A stretch of DNA of 64,000 nucleotides. Source: Methanoculleus receptaculi. GTDB taxonomy: Archaea; Halobacteriota; Methanomicrobia; Methanomicrobiales; Methanoculleaceae. The translations under genes were made by a program, and so were the position numbers. Of this stretch, positions 19,525 to 28,129 are shown in pieces (positions within the stretch are counted from its first letter, which is position 1; every line of letters begins with the position of its first letter). The stretch is from contig NZ_CP137642.1 in assembly GCF_033472595.1 (NCBI RefSeq), positions 248,001-312,000 on the forward strand. The letters are read 5' to 3'. The notes beneath the pieces are model-generated. The model was not told where the DNA came from and did no database searches. It saw only the letters and a list, made by a program, of their open reading frames with translations.

Positions 19525-20682
19525 TCAGAGGGGGATCTCCGCAAACCCCATGTTCTGATACTCCGCGTTATGCTCTTCAAACACCGGTTCCCCGACGAAG
19601 AAAGTGTAGATCTCGTCTGCTTTCTCCACCGGATCTATATCCTCAAACCGGTCGGGGTAGAGGGTCTTACCGATGAAGTAGCCGTTTGCCAGCACGGTCT
19701 CGTAGTTGGTGCTGTAGAAGTTGTATGGGAGGAGACCGTAGACCCTACCCTCTCTCACGGCGGTAAGACCCCCAAGCGCACGGTCGGTCTTCAACTCGCC
19801 GATTGCACCCCCGCCATCCATCTGGAGGGTGCCAAGGTCGATAAAGAGGTACCCAGGGTCCCAATCGACGAGCGCCTCCTTCGCGACGTCGGCGTGAACG
19901 GTGCCGAGCCCGGCCGCAACGTTCCTTGCGTTGACCCACGTAAACGGCGGGTAGGCGGGTTCGGTGGAGATGATACCGTGGCTGCCTGCGTAGGAGACAC
20001 CGCCTATGTAGACCGTCTTCTGCCCGGATGGCGGGATATCGGCTGTCCGGTTCTCAAGGTCGGCTATCGTCTCCTCTATGTAAGAGACGACCTCCCGGGC
20101 GCGATCCTCCTTCCCGAGAACCATGCCCATCACACTAAGGCCGGTATACATCTCGGCCTTCTCGGCATCATTTCGAAGCGATCCGTAGGAGAAAGCCACG
20201 ACCGGGATACCGGTCTTCTCCTGGAGTTTATCGGCCTCTGATGCGCTGATCGAATAGGCCGATCCGCTGGACCCTGTCTTGAAGATGACCTGAGGACCTA
20301 TGGCAAGGATCTTCTCGGGATCGTCCTTGCCCCGGAACTCGCCTATCAGGGGGAGATCCTTGAACTGCGATCCGTAGACCAGGGCGTATGGACGGCCTTC
20401 GACCGACTGGTCCTCTTTCTCGATATCATCGACACCAACAACGAGGTCCTGACCCTGCAGGTAGACCAGGTAACGGAGGCATCCGGAGCCCGAGCAGACG
20501 ACACTTTCCGGTGGTGACGGGATGGTGACCGTCCGACCGAGGCCGTCGGTGATCGTGATAGTCCGGGTTTCAGCGGATTTCCCGGTATCCGGCGCGGCAC
20601 CGTTACCGCTGCACCCGGCAGCGAGAACGAGGGCTGTTAACAGTACAGCCGTGAGGAAGAGGGGAGAACCGATCTTAGACAT
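19525..20682 (-). CDS. substrate-binding lipoprotein of a metal-chelate ABC importer
   Basis: 385-residue extracellular receptor, first gene of the three-gene importer. The N-terminus is a lipoprotein-like signal (LTALVLAAGCSG, with the lipid-bearing Cys near residue 24), followed by a low-complexity linker and a periplasmic-binding fold of the BtuF/FepB type. Typical segments are TITITDGLGRTVTIPSPPESVVCSG and VVGVDDIEK. An unusual CSGSGCLRY cysteine pair sits near the start of the first lobe. Cargo cannot be told by eye. The AT-rich 200 bases upstream carry a TATA box for this gene. Confidence 0.86.
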   Translation of the reverse strand: MSKIGSPLFLTAVLLTALVLAAGCSGNGAAPDTGKSAETRTITITDGLGRTVTIPSPPESVVCSGSGCLRYLVYLQGQDLVVGVDDIEKEDQSVEGRPYALVYGSQFKDLPLIGEFRGKDDPEKILAIGPQVIFKTGSSGSAYSISASEADKLQEKTGIPVVAFSYGSLRNDAEKAEMYTGLSVMGMVLGKEDRAREVVSYIEETIADLENRTADIPPSGQKTVYIGGVSYAGSHGIISTEPAYPPFTWVNARNVAAGLGTVHADVAKEALVDWDPGYLFIDLGTLQMDGGGAIGELKTDRALGGLTAVREGRVYGLLPYNFYSTNYETVLANGYFIGKTLYPDRFEDIDPVEKADEIYTFFVGEPVFEEHNAEYQNMGFAEIPL

Positions 20683-20707
20683 ACATGTATTCAGTATAGT
20701 AACACAA

Positions 20708-20716
20708 TTTATTATA
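20708..20716 (-). promoter_or_regulatory. TATA box of the ABC importer operon
   Basis: Minus-strand TATAATAAA centred about 30 bases before the ATG at 20682, inside an AT-rich region (20690-20760) that contrasts with the GC-rich surroundings. It implies a leaderless or nearly leaderless operon mRNA. Confidence 0.45.
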
Positions 20717-20919
20717 GTTATCTAATTTGGATCTATTATATATTATCAATTTTCAATAAGTGCTACAGTATGGTCCCGTCGTCCGGAGTTCTGTGCTCCC
20801 GCCAGCGGAAAATGACCCCCCGGGGGATGGGTAACTATTATGAGTAACCGAACCAACCCCTGCAAACAGTAGAACCCGGTCATGCCCCCGGCACGACCGG
20901 CGTGTTTTGAGGGATACAG

Positions 20920-22977
20920 ATGCCGGAGAGGATGTTAACCGAGTTTGAGGGTTACCAGTTGCTTGAATCATGGGGGGTACCCGTGCCGCCCCACACCCTG
21001 GTCAGCAGCGCCATGGAGGCACGGGAAGCCGCTGGGCGGATAGGCTACCCGGTTGTAATGAAGGTCATATCCCCGCAGATCGTCCATAAGAGCGATGTAG
21101 GAGGAGTTATCACCGGTATCGAGACGCCTGGGGCTGCCGAAGAGGCGTTCCGGACGATCATGAGAAACAGCGCCGCAAATGCTCCTGAGGCTACGATCAC
21201 CGGCATCATTGTGGAGAGACAGATGCCAGGCGGGGTGGAGGTGCTGATCGGCGGGAAGACTGACCCGACGTTCGGGAAGGTCATCACGTTTGGCCTCGGC
21301 GGGAAACTGGTGGAACTGCTGAAAGATGTCTCCATCCGGGTGCTTCCTGTCGGCGAAGACGAGATCCGCAGCATGATCCGCGAGATCAGGGGCTACAGCC
21401 TCATCCACGGTTACCGCGGCGAACCCCCAAAAGACGAGGACGCGCTTGTCAACCTCATCGCTGCAATGGCCCGGAAGTTCGTCGAGATACCCGAGATCCG
21501 GGAGTTTGACCTCAACCCCGTCATACTCTATGAGAGAGGAGCAAGCGTTGTGGACGCGCGGATCATCGTCGGGGAGGCGACCGGAGAGGAAGCCCCCCGC
21601 CGCCCTGGCACCGCTCTCGAGACACCATCAGATATCTTCTACCCGGATTCCATAGCCGTGATCGGGGCTTCCGCAAGCCCTAACAAGGTAGGCTACTCCG
21701 TCCTTCGAAACCTGCTCTCGTTTCCGGGGAAACTCTACCCCGTAAACCCATCCAGAACAGAGATATTCGGGCGAAAGGCCTACCCCTCCGTGAAAGAGAT
21801 CCCGGGGCCGGTGGACTGGGCGGTCATCGCCGTTCCCGCCCGCATCATCCCGGAGGTTATGGAAGAATGTGGTGAGAAGGGCGTCCGGCTCGCGATCATC
21901 GTCGCCGCGGGGTTTCGCGAGATCGGTGATGAGGGTGCCGCTCTCGAAGAGAGGGTGACAGCCATTGCACGGAGGCACGGTATCAGGATCGTCGGCCCGA
22001 ACTGTCTCGGTGTCATGATGCCACACATGGGGATCAACGCCACTTTCGACCCCGTCTCGCCTCGACCCGGAGACGTGGCCTTCATCTCCCAGAGCGGCGC
22101 GATCATCACCACCGTCGTCGACTGGAGCCTGCCATCGGATTTCGGGTTCTCGACCGTCATCAGCGTCGGTAACCAGGCGGATCTTGGGTTCGAACACTAC
22201 CTCCGGTTTGCCGAGCAGGATAGGATGACACGCTCAATCACCCTCTACATTGAGGAGATCCTGGATGGACCAGGATTCATGGAGATCGTTCGCGAGATCA
22301 CCCCGAGAAAACCGGTGGTGGCGGTGAAGTCCGGGTCATCCAGAAAGGGGCAGGCCACTGCGTCGTCCCACACGGGGTCGCTTGCAGGGAGTTATGAGGT
22401 CTACATCGCGGCGTTTCGCCAGGCGGGCGTGATCCCCGCCAGAAGCCTGCGGGAAGCCTTCAACCTGGCCGAACTACTGGCATCCGAGGGCTACCCGCGG
22501 GGGAACCGTGCCATCGCTGTCACCAGTGCCGGGGGGTTCGCCGTTCTCGCCTCCGATTACGCGGAGGCCTACGGGGTGGATATGGTCGAGATCCCGGAGG
22601 AAGTGCTCCAGGAACTGAACGCCTTCCTGCCGCCGTACTGGAACCACACAAACCCCATGGATATCCTTGGAGACGCCGACGCCACACGGTTTGCCGCTCT
22701 CTTCGATGTGCTGATACGTCATCAGGAGTTCTGGGACATAGCGTTCGTGATCGCCGTCCCGACCACGACTGTCGATCCGACACATGTCGCAAACGAGATC
22801 GTCAGGTTTTCCCGAAACACCAGCAAGATGGTGGTTGGCTGCATGCTCGGCGGCGACAGCATCAAGAGCGGACTGCGCATCCTCAGGGGTGCCCGCATTC
22901 CGAACTTCGAAGAACTTGAGGACGCGTTCAAGGCGGTCGGGAACATACTCGATGGCAGGATGGTCAGAGAGAGGTGA
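20920..22977 (+). CDS. ADP-forming acetate/acyl-CoA synthetase, fused beta-alpha subunits
   Basis: 685-residue enzyme that makes ATP from an acyl-CoA, ADP and phosphate, or runs in reverse to activate acids. Residues 1-225 are the ATP-grasp (beta) part, including GYPVVMKVISPQIVHKSDVGGV. From about 240 the CoA-binding Rossmann part begins (SIAVIGASASPNKVGYSVLRNL). The ligase parts follow, with the conserved SHTGSLAG near residue 488 whose histidine is phosphorylated in relatives. The beta-alpha order, rather than alpha-beta, is a known arrangement in methanogens. It has its own promoter region and a T-run at the end. Confidence 0.88.
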   Translation: MPERMLTEFEGYQLLESWGVPVPPHTLVSSAMEAREAAGRIGYPVVMKVISPQIVHKSDVGGVITGIETPGAAEEAFRTIMRNSAANAPEATITGIIVERQMPGGVEVLIGGKTDPTFGKVITFGLGGKLVELLKDVSIRVLPVGEDEIRSMIREIRGYSLIHGYRGEPPKDEDALVNLIAAMARKFVEIPEIREFDLNPVILYERGASVVDARIIVGEATGEEAPRRPGTALETPSDIFYPDSIAVIGASASPNKVGYSVLRNLLSFPGKLYPVNPSRTEIFGRKAYPSVKEIPGPVDWAVIAVPARIIPEVMEECGEKGVRLAIIVAAGFREIGDEGAALEERVTAIARRHGIRIVGPNCLGVMMPHMGINATFDPVSPRPGDVAFISQSGAIITTVVDWSLPSDFGFSTVISVGNQADLGFEHYLRFAEQDRMTRSITLYIEEILDGPGFMEIVREITPRKPVVAVKSGSSRKGQATASSHTGSLAGSYEVYIAAFRQAGVIPARSLREAFNLAELLASEGYPRGNRAIAVTSAGGFAVLASDYAEAYGVDMVEIPEEVLQELNAFLPPYWNHTNPMDILGDADATRFAALFDVLIRHQEFWDIAFVIAVPTTTVDPTHVANEIVRFSRNTSKMVVGCMLGGDSIKSGLRILRGARIPNFEELEDAFKAVGNILDGRMVRER

Positions 22978-22998
22978 TGGGCTGCTGCCCACCATCAT

Positions 22999-23027
22999 CC
23001 CGGTTCCGCTTTTTTTTTTAGACCGGG
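22999..23027 (+). terminator. T-run within an inverted repeat after the acyl-CoA synthetase gene
   Basis: Ten consecutive T at 23010-23019 follow the stop by 32 bases and are bracketed by CCCGGT (22999-23004) and ACCGGG (23022-23027). Archaeal RNA polymerase terminates at U-rich tracts, so this is a good terminator candidate. Confidence 0.6.
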
Positions 23028-23050
23028 GTTTTTGGATCTGCAGGCAAGGG

Positions 23051-23482
23051 TCAACCGTCGTTTAGATTCCAGAGCCTGGTCAGGTGATCGTGTGCGGCCT
23101 CCACAACACCCCTTGAGTTTGCAAACGTGACCATCCGCATAACCCGGTCATACGGGAGCCACAAATAGTCGATATGCTCGTCCGAGAGCCTCACCTCCTT
23201 CTCCGGTGTCTCGATAAGGTAGTAGACGACCTCCTTGTAGACCGTCCGCCCACGGCGCTGGAAGAAGTAGTGTACCTCCTGGCGGAACCCCGGTATGAAC
23301 CTGGCCTGGGTGATCCCGGTCTCCTCCTCCAGTTCGCGGAGCACCGTCTCCTCCTCGGTCTCACCGCCTATGCCGTGACCCTTCACCAGGTCCCAGTGAC
23401 CCGCGCCGTAGCGCAGTATGAGATACTGGGGTTCTGTATCCCGGCGGACGACGACCGCACCGCATGAGCGCTCTTTTACCAT
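23051..23482 (-). CDS. Nudix hydrolase (Ap4A-type)
   Basis: 143-residue Nudix protein. The box G-x5-E-x7-REUxEExGU is complete, from GHGIGGE to RELEEETGI (near residues 36-57). The N-terminus (KERSCGAVVVRR) and the tyrosine/tryptophan-rich segment HIDYLWLPYDRVMRMV resemble diadenosine tetraphosphatases, so it may clear dinucleoside polyphosphates; substrate is inferred. Six bases separate it from the upstream uracil-DNA glycosylase stop, suggesting one transcript for two sanitation functions. Confidence 0.87.
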   Translation of the reverse strand: MVKERSCGAVVVRRDTEPQYLILRYGAGHWDLVKGHGIGGETEEETVLRELEEETGITQARFIPGFRQEVHYFFQRRGRTVYKEVVYYLIETPEKEVRLSDEHIDYLWLPYDRVMRMVTFANSRGVVEAAHDHLTRLWNLNDG

Positions 23483-23488
23483 TATTAT

Positions 23489-24106
23489 TCAATCCTTCGT
23501 CATGGAAACATCTGCCGCTGCAAGTTCGCGTTCGATGACCCTGAAATCCTCTTCCAGCGCCTCCCGGTAACCTGGGTTGTATAGCGCGGCGGCGGGGTGG
23601 AGGGTGGGGATGAGGGAGACCGGGCGGCCGAAGAGAACGCCACGGTATACCCTTCCCCGGATCTCTGTGATCCGGTCGAACTCGACCGGCAGAAAGGAGA
23701 GGATGTACCTGCTCGAGTGCCGGCCAAGAGTCACGATCACCTTCGGCCCTACGGTTCGGATCTGTTCCTCGAGATATGGGCTGCATGCGCGGATCTCCTC
23801 TGGTCGGGGGTCACGGTTCCCCGGCGGCCGGTGCTTGACGATGTTTGCGATGAAGACGTCGTCACGCGAGAGGCCGATACCCGAAAGAAGCCCTTCGAGG
23901 AGTTTCCCCGCCCGGCCGACGAACGGCCTCCCGGTAAGGTCTTCCTGTTTTCCCGGGGCTTCGCCGATGAACATGAGATCAGCCCGGGGATTCCCTTCTC
24001 CCGGAACCGCATGATGAGTATCCTTCCAGAGGGAGCATCGCCGGCATTCGGCGATTGCGGCGGCAAGCCTCTCTATCGCTGCCGTCCCCCCAGCATCATC
24101 TACCAT
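23489..24106 (-). CDS. family 4 uracil-DNA glycosylase
   Basis: 205-residue repair enzyme that removes uracil from DNA. Motif 1 is GEAPGKQED (near residue 48), motif 2 is TLHPAAALY (near 170), and CRRC at 21-24 supplies two iron-sulfur ligands. In well-studied members the other ligands are cysteines in VKCRPPGNR and in ACSPYL. Here the first of these is His92 (VKHRPPGNRDP) while Cys108 is kept, at the same 16-residue spacing. The start at 24106 is chosen by fit to the family; the frame continues upstream without similarity. Confidence 0.88.
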   Translation of the reverse strand: MVDDAGGTAAIERLAAAIAECRRCSLWKDTHHAVPGEGNPRADLMFIGEAPGKQEDLTGRPFVGRAGKLLEGLLSGIGLSRDDVFIANIVKHRPPGNRDPRPEEIRACSPYLEEQIRTVGPKVIVTLGRHSSRYILSFLPVEFDRITEIRGRVYRGVLFGRPVSLIPTLHPAAALYNPGYREALEEDFRVIERELAAADVSMTKD

Positions 24107-24491
24107 GCCCACACTATTGAGAATAACTCGTATAACTTTCTTATGGATTGCGTTTTGGCGCCGGATTTTTTTCTTGCCCGCGACGGGGCGCAAGATCGCT
24201 CGCGTCCTGTACGTGAGCGGCGAGGATGATCTGAAAAACCCTGATTTTACGCGAGAAACCACTCAGGCAGACCAGACGTGTAGATGATTGTCACAGAAAA
24301 GGTATATCGAGGAACGTTGATGTATCCAGCGTGGATGCCGGAATTAGTATCCCGAGATGCGCGGGGTCCCCCCATCCACGGTTGACGCCCCGGATGATAG
24401 AGCCCCGCATGCCCGGAGGCAACAGGATCTACGCGCTCCGCGTATTTGAAGGTATGCTCTACCCGCCTCCGGGTAAAAAAACGGAGAGAGC
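24107..24491. other. about 385 bp gap before a decayed gene
   Basis: No gene is supported here. It holds the upstream region of the uracil-DNA glycosylase (AT-rich, near 24110-24170) and of the decayed exported-protein gene that follows. No tRNA, long repeat or clear terminator is seen. Confidence 0.4.
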
Positions 24492-24494
24492 GTG

Positions 24495-25650
24495 ATGAAC
24501 ACAAAAAAATCGGAAGGCAGGCATTCCCCTGCTCCCGGCGTTAACGCTGGTGAGCGCGGGCATTATGCCTCTCGCAAGCGCAACCGAGAACGAAGGCGCC
24601 AGAAGCGATCTCGATCGTTACTCGCCTCCTCTAGTGAACGTCGATCCGTCGATTGAGACGATAGCCATCTTCGAGACATTAAGCCCCCGGTCGGAACAGC
24701 GAATCACGGACGGCAGGACGGAAGGGGGGATCCCGTTCGGTTCGATCGTCGTCCACGCAGCCGACGGGATCACCCGGGTGTTCGACAAAAACGGGAACCA
24801 GTTGCTCTCGATCAGTGACGAAAAAATCCGGAAAACTACCCACACCTGCCGGTGTTGAAAAATCCTGTACCCGACTGCATCAACTCCCGAACGACTCATG
24901 GGTGTACCACCGTGGAGATCAGGCCTTCATCCTTGATGCTGCCGGTGAACTGATCCTGACCGTCATCGACGAAACCCTGTCCTCCGGCCGGAATGCAGCG
25001 GGGCCAGAGATGCGGACCGGCAATAGTTGGGTAGAATCGGCGGAGGATGAACCGAACTCCGAAATCACCGGGTATACGGCATACTGGACGGCCCCATCCA
25101 GCCCGCCTTCAGGTCTTGAAATCAATGAGAGGATCTATCTCTTCAACGGCATAGAGGGGACTGTCGGGTCAACGACGTATCTGCTGCAGCCGGTGCTGGC
25201 CTACAACGGATCCCCATCAATGGAAAGGGCGGGCCTGGGCGGCATACAGTCCCAACCACCGGGATAGCTATTATGGCCCCCTGTTTGGCACCGCCACCGG
25301 GGCATAATATGAGAGGACGTATCTACTGGAGCAGCAGTCTCAATCTCTGGTCTATCACCATCTACGACCATACAACGGGCCAGTACAGTTCGCTGTCGAC
25401 GCAATGCATGCAGCCCCTGATCGGGTACCGTGTCGGCTGTGTCCTTGAAGGCTGGAATATTGACGACAACACCGATGTGCCGGGCGATACGCTCTTCTAC
25501 GACACGGGATATAAGAGTTATGGGGCGCCCATGAGCATCGACCTGGAGCCATGGTATTCGACCGAGGTTCCCTACGAGATCATGCAATACTGCTGGGTGC
25601 AGATCATTCAGGATCCTTCGCGGGTGCGGCTCCATACCTACAACAGATGA
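24495..25650 (+). pseudogene. exported-protein gene broken by several frameshifts
   Basis: Three consecutive overlapping or abutting frames read as one protein. Beginning at ATG 24495, MNTKK shifts at the seven-A run into KAGIPLLPALTLVSAGIMPLASA, a signal peptide. The mature part runs to SISDEK near 24830, shifts into KSGKLPTPAGVEK and continues through GNSWVESAEDEPNSEITGYT and YLFNGIEGTVGSTTYLLQPVLAYNGS. It shifts again near 25220 (RAWAAYSPNHRDSYYGPLFG) and once more into RGRIYWSSSLNLWSITIYDHTTGQ. At least four lesions are needed. The pattern resembles a family of secreted proteins of unknown function found in methanogens. Sequencing errors could explain one or two shifts but hardly all. Confidence 0.7.
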
Positions 25651-25653
25651 ACT

Positions 25654-26000
25654 ATGAAACAAATTCCCTTTCTCCTTTTTGCACTGCCCCTCCTGGCGCT
25701 CGGGGCCGGGTGCATCGATTTCTGGGACACCGACACCGGAAAACGTCACCCCCGGCCGGTCATCCACTAAGAGCGGGGAAACGTCTCGATCCCCGTCAAC
25801 GTCTCCGGGATTCCGGTGAAAAGGTTTGATGTCAACGCAACAGAAGTGATCGAGATCCTCCTCACCAACCCGCGCCGGGATCCTGCTTGAGGGCGGCTGG
25901 CAGAACATTTCGATCCGGACGGGAATGGCTCGAAGTCGCGGAGGGTCTGGTGGACCTGAGCCCCTGCTGCTCCAGGGCGCGCGGTCTCTCCTGCCCCGGC
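25654..26000 (+). pseudogene. remnant of a small lipoprotein gene
   Basis: ATG 25654 opens a 38-residue peptide with a clear lipoprotein signal (MKQIPFLLFALPLLALGAGC) that stops at 25770. Protein-like sequence resumes in another frame (GNVSIPVNVSGIPVKRFDVN...EILLTNP) to a stop near 25890, and again in a third frame (LLEGGWQNISIR). This looks like one former lipoprotein gene with two or more frameshifts. It may have formed a unit with the broken exported-protein gene just upstream. The downstream limit is approximate. Confidence 0.5.
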
Positions 26001-26046
26001 CTGGGCCTACGGCCCGCCGTTCAAAATTAATACCCGGCGGGTGAAC

Positions 26047-26054
26047 AGTATATA
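26047..26054 (+). promoter_or_regulatory. TATA-like box upstream of lysS
   Basis: AGTATATAG lies about 105 bases before the lysS ATG and would give a leader of some 80 bases. Confidence 0.35.
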
Positions 26055-26155
26055 GAATTTCCCGGCAAACGTGCGGCCCGGTCTCGCCGAAACGGCGTCC
26101 AACCAGGATTTCCAGCCAGGTTCAGGGCTGCGGGACGAATGGAGCGAATTACATT

Positions 26156-27682
26156 ATGAGCGATAGAGAACACCTCTGCTTTGAGGAGACAAAGATCGAG
26201 AAGATACAGCGCCTGCGCGAACGCGGGGTAACGATCTACCCCTACACCTTCGACCGCAGAGACAGCATCGCGGGAATCAGGGAGCGATTCAGCGAAGTCG
26301 GACACGAAAAAAGCGAAGAAGAGGTCAGAACCGCCGGTCGCGTCTACGTCATACGCCAGCATGGAAAGACGATTTTTGCAGATATAGGAGACGCTGGCGG
26401 CAGGATACAGATCTACATCCGGAAGAACGACCTTGAGGAAGAAGAGTTCGACCTCTTCCGCCAGTATATCGATACAGGGGATATCATAGGCGTCGTCGGC
26501 CATCCCTTCCGGACGAAGATGGGCGAACTTACGATCTGGGTGGACCGTTTCGAACTCCTCGCCAAATCACTCTGCCCTCTGCCGGAGAAGTTCCACGGGC
26601 TCAAGAACGTCGAGGCCCGTTACCGGCAGCGGTACCTCGACCTGATCATGAACGAGGAGACCTGCAGGGTATTCCGGACACGCAGCAGGATCATATCACT
26701 CCTGCGCCAGTACCTCTTCGAGCGCGATTACCTGGAGTTTGAGACCCCCACCCTGCAGCCGATCTACGGCGGCGCCAACGCCCGACCGTTCACCACCTAC
26801 CACAACTACCTCGAGCAGAAGTTCTACCTCCGTATCGCACCGGAACTCTACCTCAAGCGCCTGGTCATCGGCGGGTTTGATAAGGTTTTTGAGATCGCCA
26901 AGAACTTCAGGAACGAGGATATCGACACCAACCACAACCCGGAGTTCACGATGGTGGAGATCTACGAGGCTTACCGTGATTACAACGATATGATGAACCT
27001 CACGGAGGAGATCATCACCTGCCTCGTTGAGCAGTTGCATGGCAGACCTGCATGCACCCTTGCAGGGCGCGACCTGGACTTCTCCAGGCCATGGCGCCGC
27101 ATCTCGATGGAAGAGGCCGTCCGCGAATACGCTGGGGTCGACGTTTACGCCCACAGCGTCGACGAACTCCGCAGTTTCGCCCGGGATCACGGAGTCGAAG
27201 GCTACGAGGCGGCCGCAACCCGTGGCGAGTTCCTTGCACTCCTCTTTGAGCATTTCGCCGAGGAAAGACTCGTCCAGCCGACTTTTGTCCACGACTTCCC
27301 CGTCGAGAACTCCCCGCTTGCAAAGAAACACAGGGAGAAGGAGGGGCTGACGGAAAGGTTTGAACTCTTCATCGCCGGAATGGAGATGGCAAACGGCTTC
27401 TCGGAGTTGAACGACCCCATCGACCAGAAAGCAAGGCTCGAACAGCAGGATGCGAAGCGCCGGAAGGGCGACCTTGAGGCGCAGATGATCGATTACGACT
27501 TTATCAATGCCCTGGGTTACGGGATGCCCCCGACAGGAGGCGTGGGCATCGGGATCGACCGCCTGGTGATGCTCCTCACCGGCAAGGACTCGATCAAGGA
27601 GGTGCTCCTCTTCCCGCAGATGAAGACCACGGCACCGGGGCAGAACGGTCCGGAACCACAGGAGGACGGCGGAGAGGAGTGA
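26156..27682 (+). CDS. lysS: lysyl-tRNA synthetase, class II
   Basis: Charges tRNA-Lys. The 508 residues have the class II layout: an N-terminal OB-fold anticodon-binding domain (TAGRVYVIRQHGKTIFADIGDAGGRIQIYI), motif 1 near residue 185 (YLEFETPTLQP), motif 2 (FRNEDIDTNHNPEFTMVEIY) and motif 3 (GIGIDRLVMLLTG) near the end. Many euryarchaeal methanogens use the unrelated class I enzyme, so a class II enzyme here is notable, though Methanosarcina carry both. It is followed closely by ywbE. Confidence 0.93.
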   Translation: MSDREHLCFEETKIEKIQRLRERGVTIYPYTFDRRDSIAGIRERFSEVGHEKSEEEVRTAGRVYVIRQHGKTIFADIGDAGGRIQIYIRKNDLEEEEFDLFRQYIDTGDIIGVVGHPFRTKMGELTIWVDRFELLAKSLCPLPEKFHGLKNVEARYRQRYLDLIMNEETCRVFRTRSRIISLLRQYLFERDYLEFETPTLQPIYGGANARPFTTYHNYLEQKFYLRIAPELYLKRLVIGGFDKVFEIAKNFRNEDIDTNHNPEFTMVEIYEAYRDYNDMMNLTEEIITCLVEQLHGRPACTLAGRDLDFSRPWRRISMEEAVREYAGVDVYAHSVDELRSFARDHGVEGYEAAATRGEFLALLFEHFAEERLVQPTFVHDFPVENSPLAKKHREKEGLTERFELFIAGMEMANGFSELNDPIDQKARLEQQDAKRRKGDLEAQMIDYDFINALGYGMPPTGGVGIGIDRLVMLLTGKDSIKEVLLFPQMKTTAPGQNGPEPQEDGGEE

Positions 27683-27704
27683 CCTCTCCCGCACGTTTTC
27701 GGTC

Positions 27705-27899
27705 ATGAACGGACAGAATCGCGCTGCCGTCCGCCCAGGGATGACGGTGGAGATCGTGTTAAAACGCGACCAGCGCTCCGGGAGGCGCACCCGGGGCGTT
27801 GTCGCCGAGATCCTGACAAACTCTTCTTTCCACCCCCACGGGATCAAGGTCCGGCTCCGGGACGGGCAGGTTGGCCGGGTTCAGGAGATCGTTGGCTGA
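27705..27899 (+). CDS. ywbE: YwbE family small protein
   Basis: 64-residue basic protein matching the YwbE (DUF2196) family along its whole length: VRPGMTVEIVLKRDQRSGRRTRGVVAEILTNSS and HGIKVRLRDGQVGRVQEI. It folds as a small beta barrel and its role is not established. It begins 22 bases after lysS and is probably co-transcribed. Confidence 0.85.
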   Translation: MNGQNRAAVRPGMTVEIVLKRDQRSGRRTRGVVAEILTNSSFHPHGIKVRLRDGQVGRVQEIVG

Positions 27900-28129
27900 A
27901 ACAGACTGCCGTGGCACAGGGCCGCCGGGCTCATTCTCTTCAACTCTACCTTCACCATACCACCCCGGGCAGGAACTCTTCACTGCTATGACCAAAGAGA
28001 GCTCCCGGCACCCCAAACGGCCGACGACCACGCTCCGGAGCGGGTGTGAGAACAAAAAAGTTTTTTTACGGGGACCGCTGATTGGAAACCCCCGCAGTTT
28101 GTGGTATTATTCTCTGACGACAGGTAACT

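Noticed and set aside
20681-20690. Perfect palindrome ATACATGTAT at the start of the ABC receptor gene
   Set aside because: It includes the start codon and lies downstream of the expected transcription start; ten-base palindromes of this kind arise by chance in AT-rich DNA.
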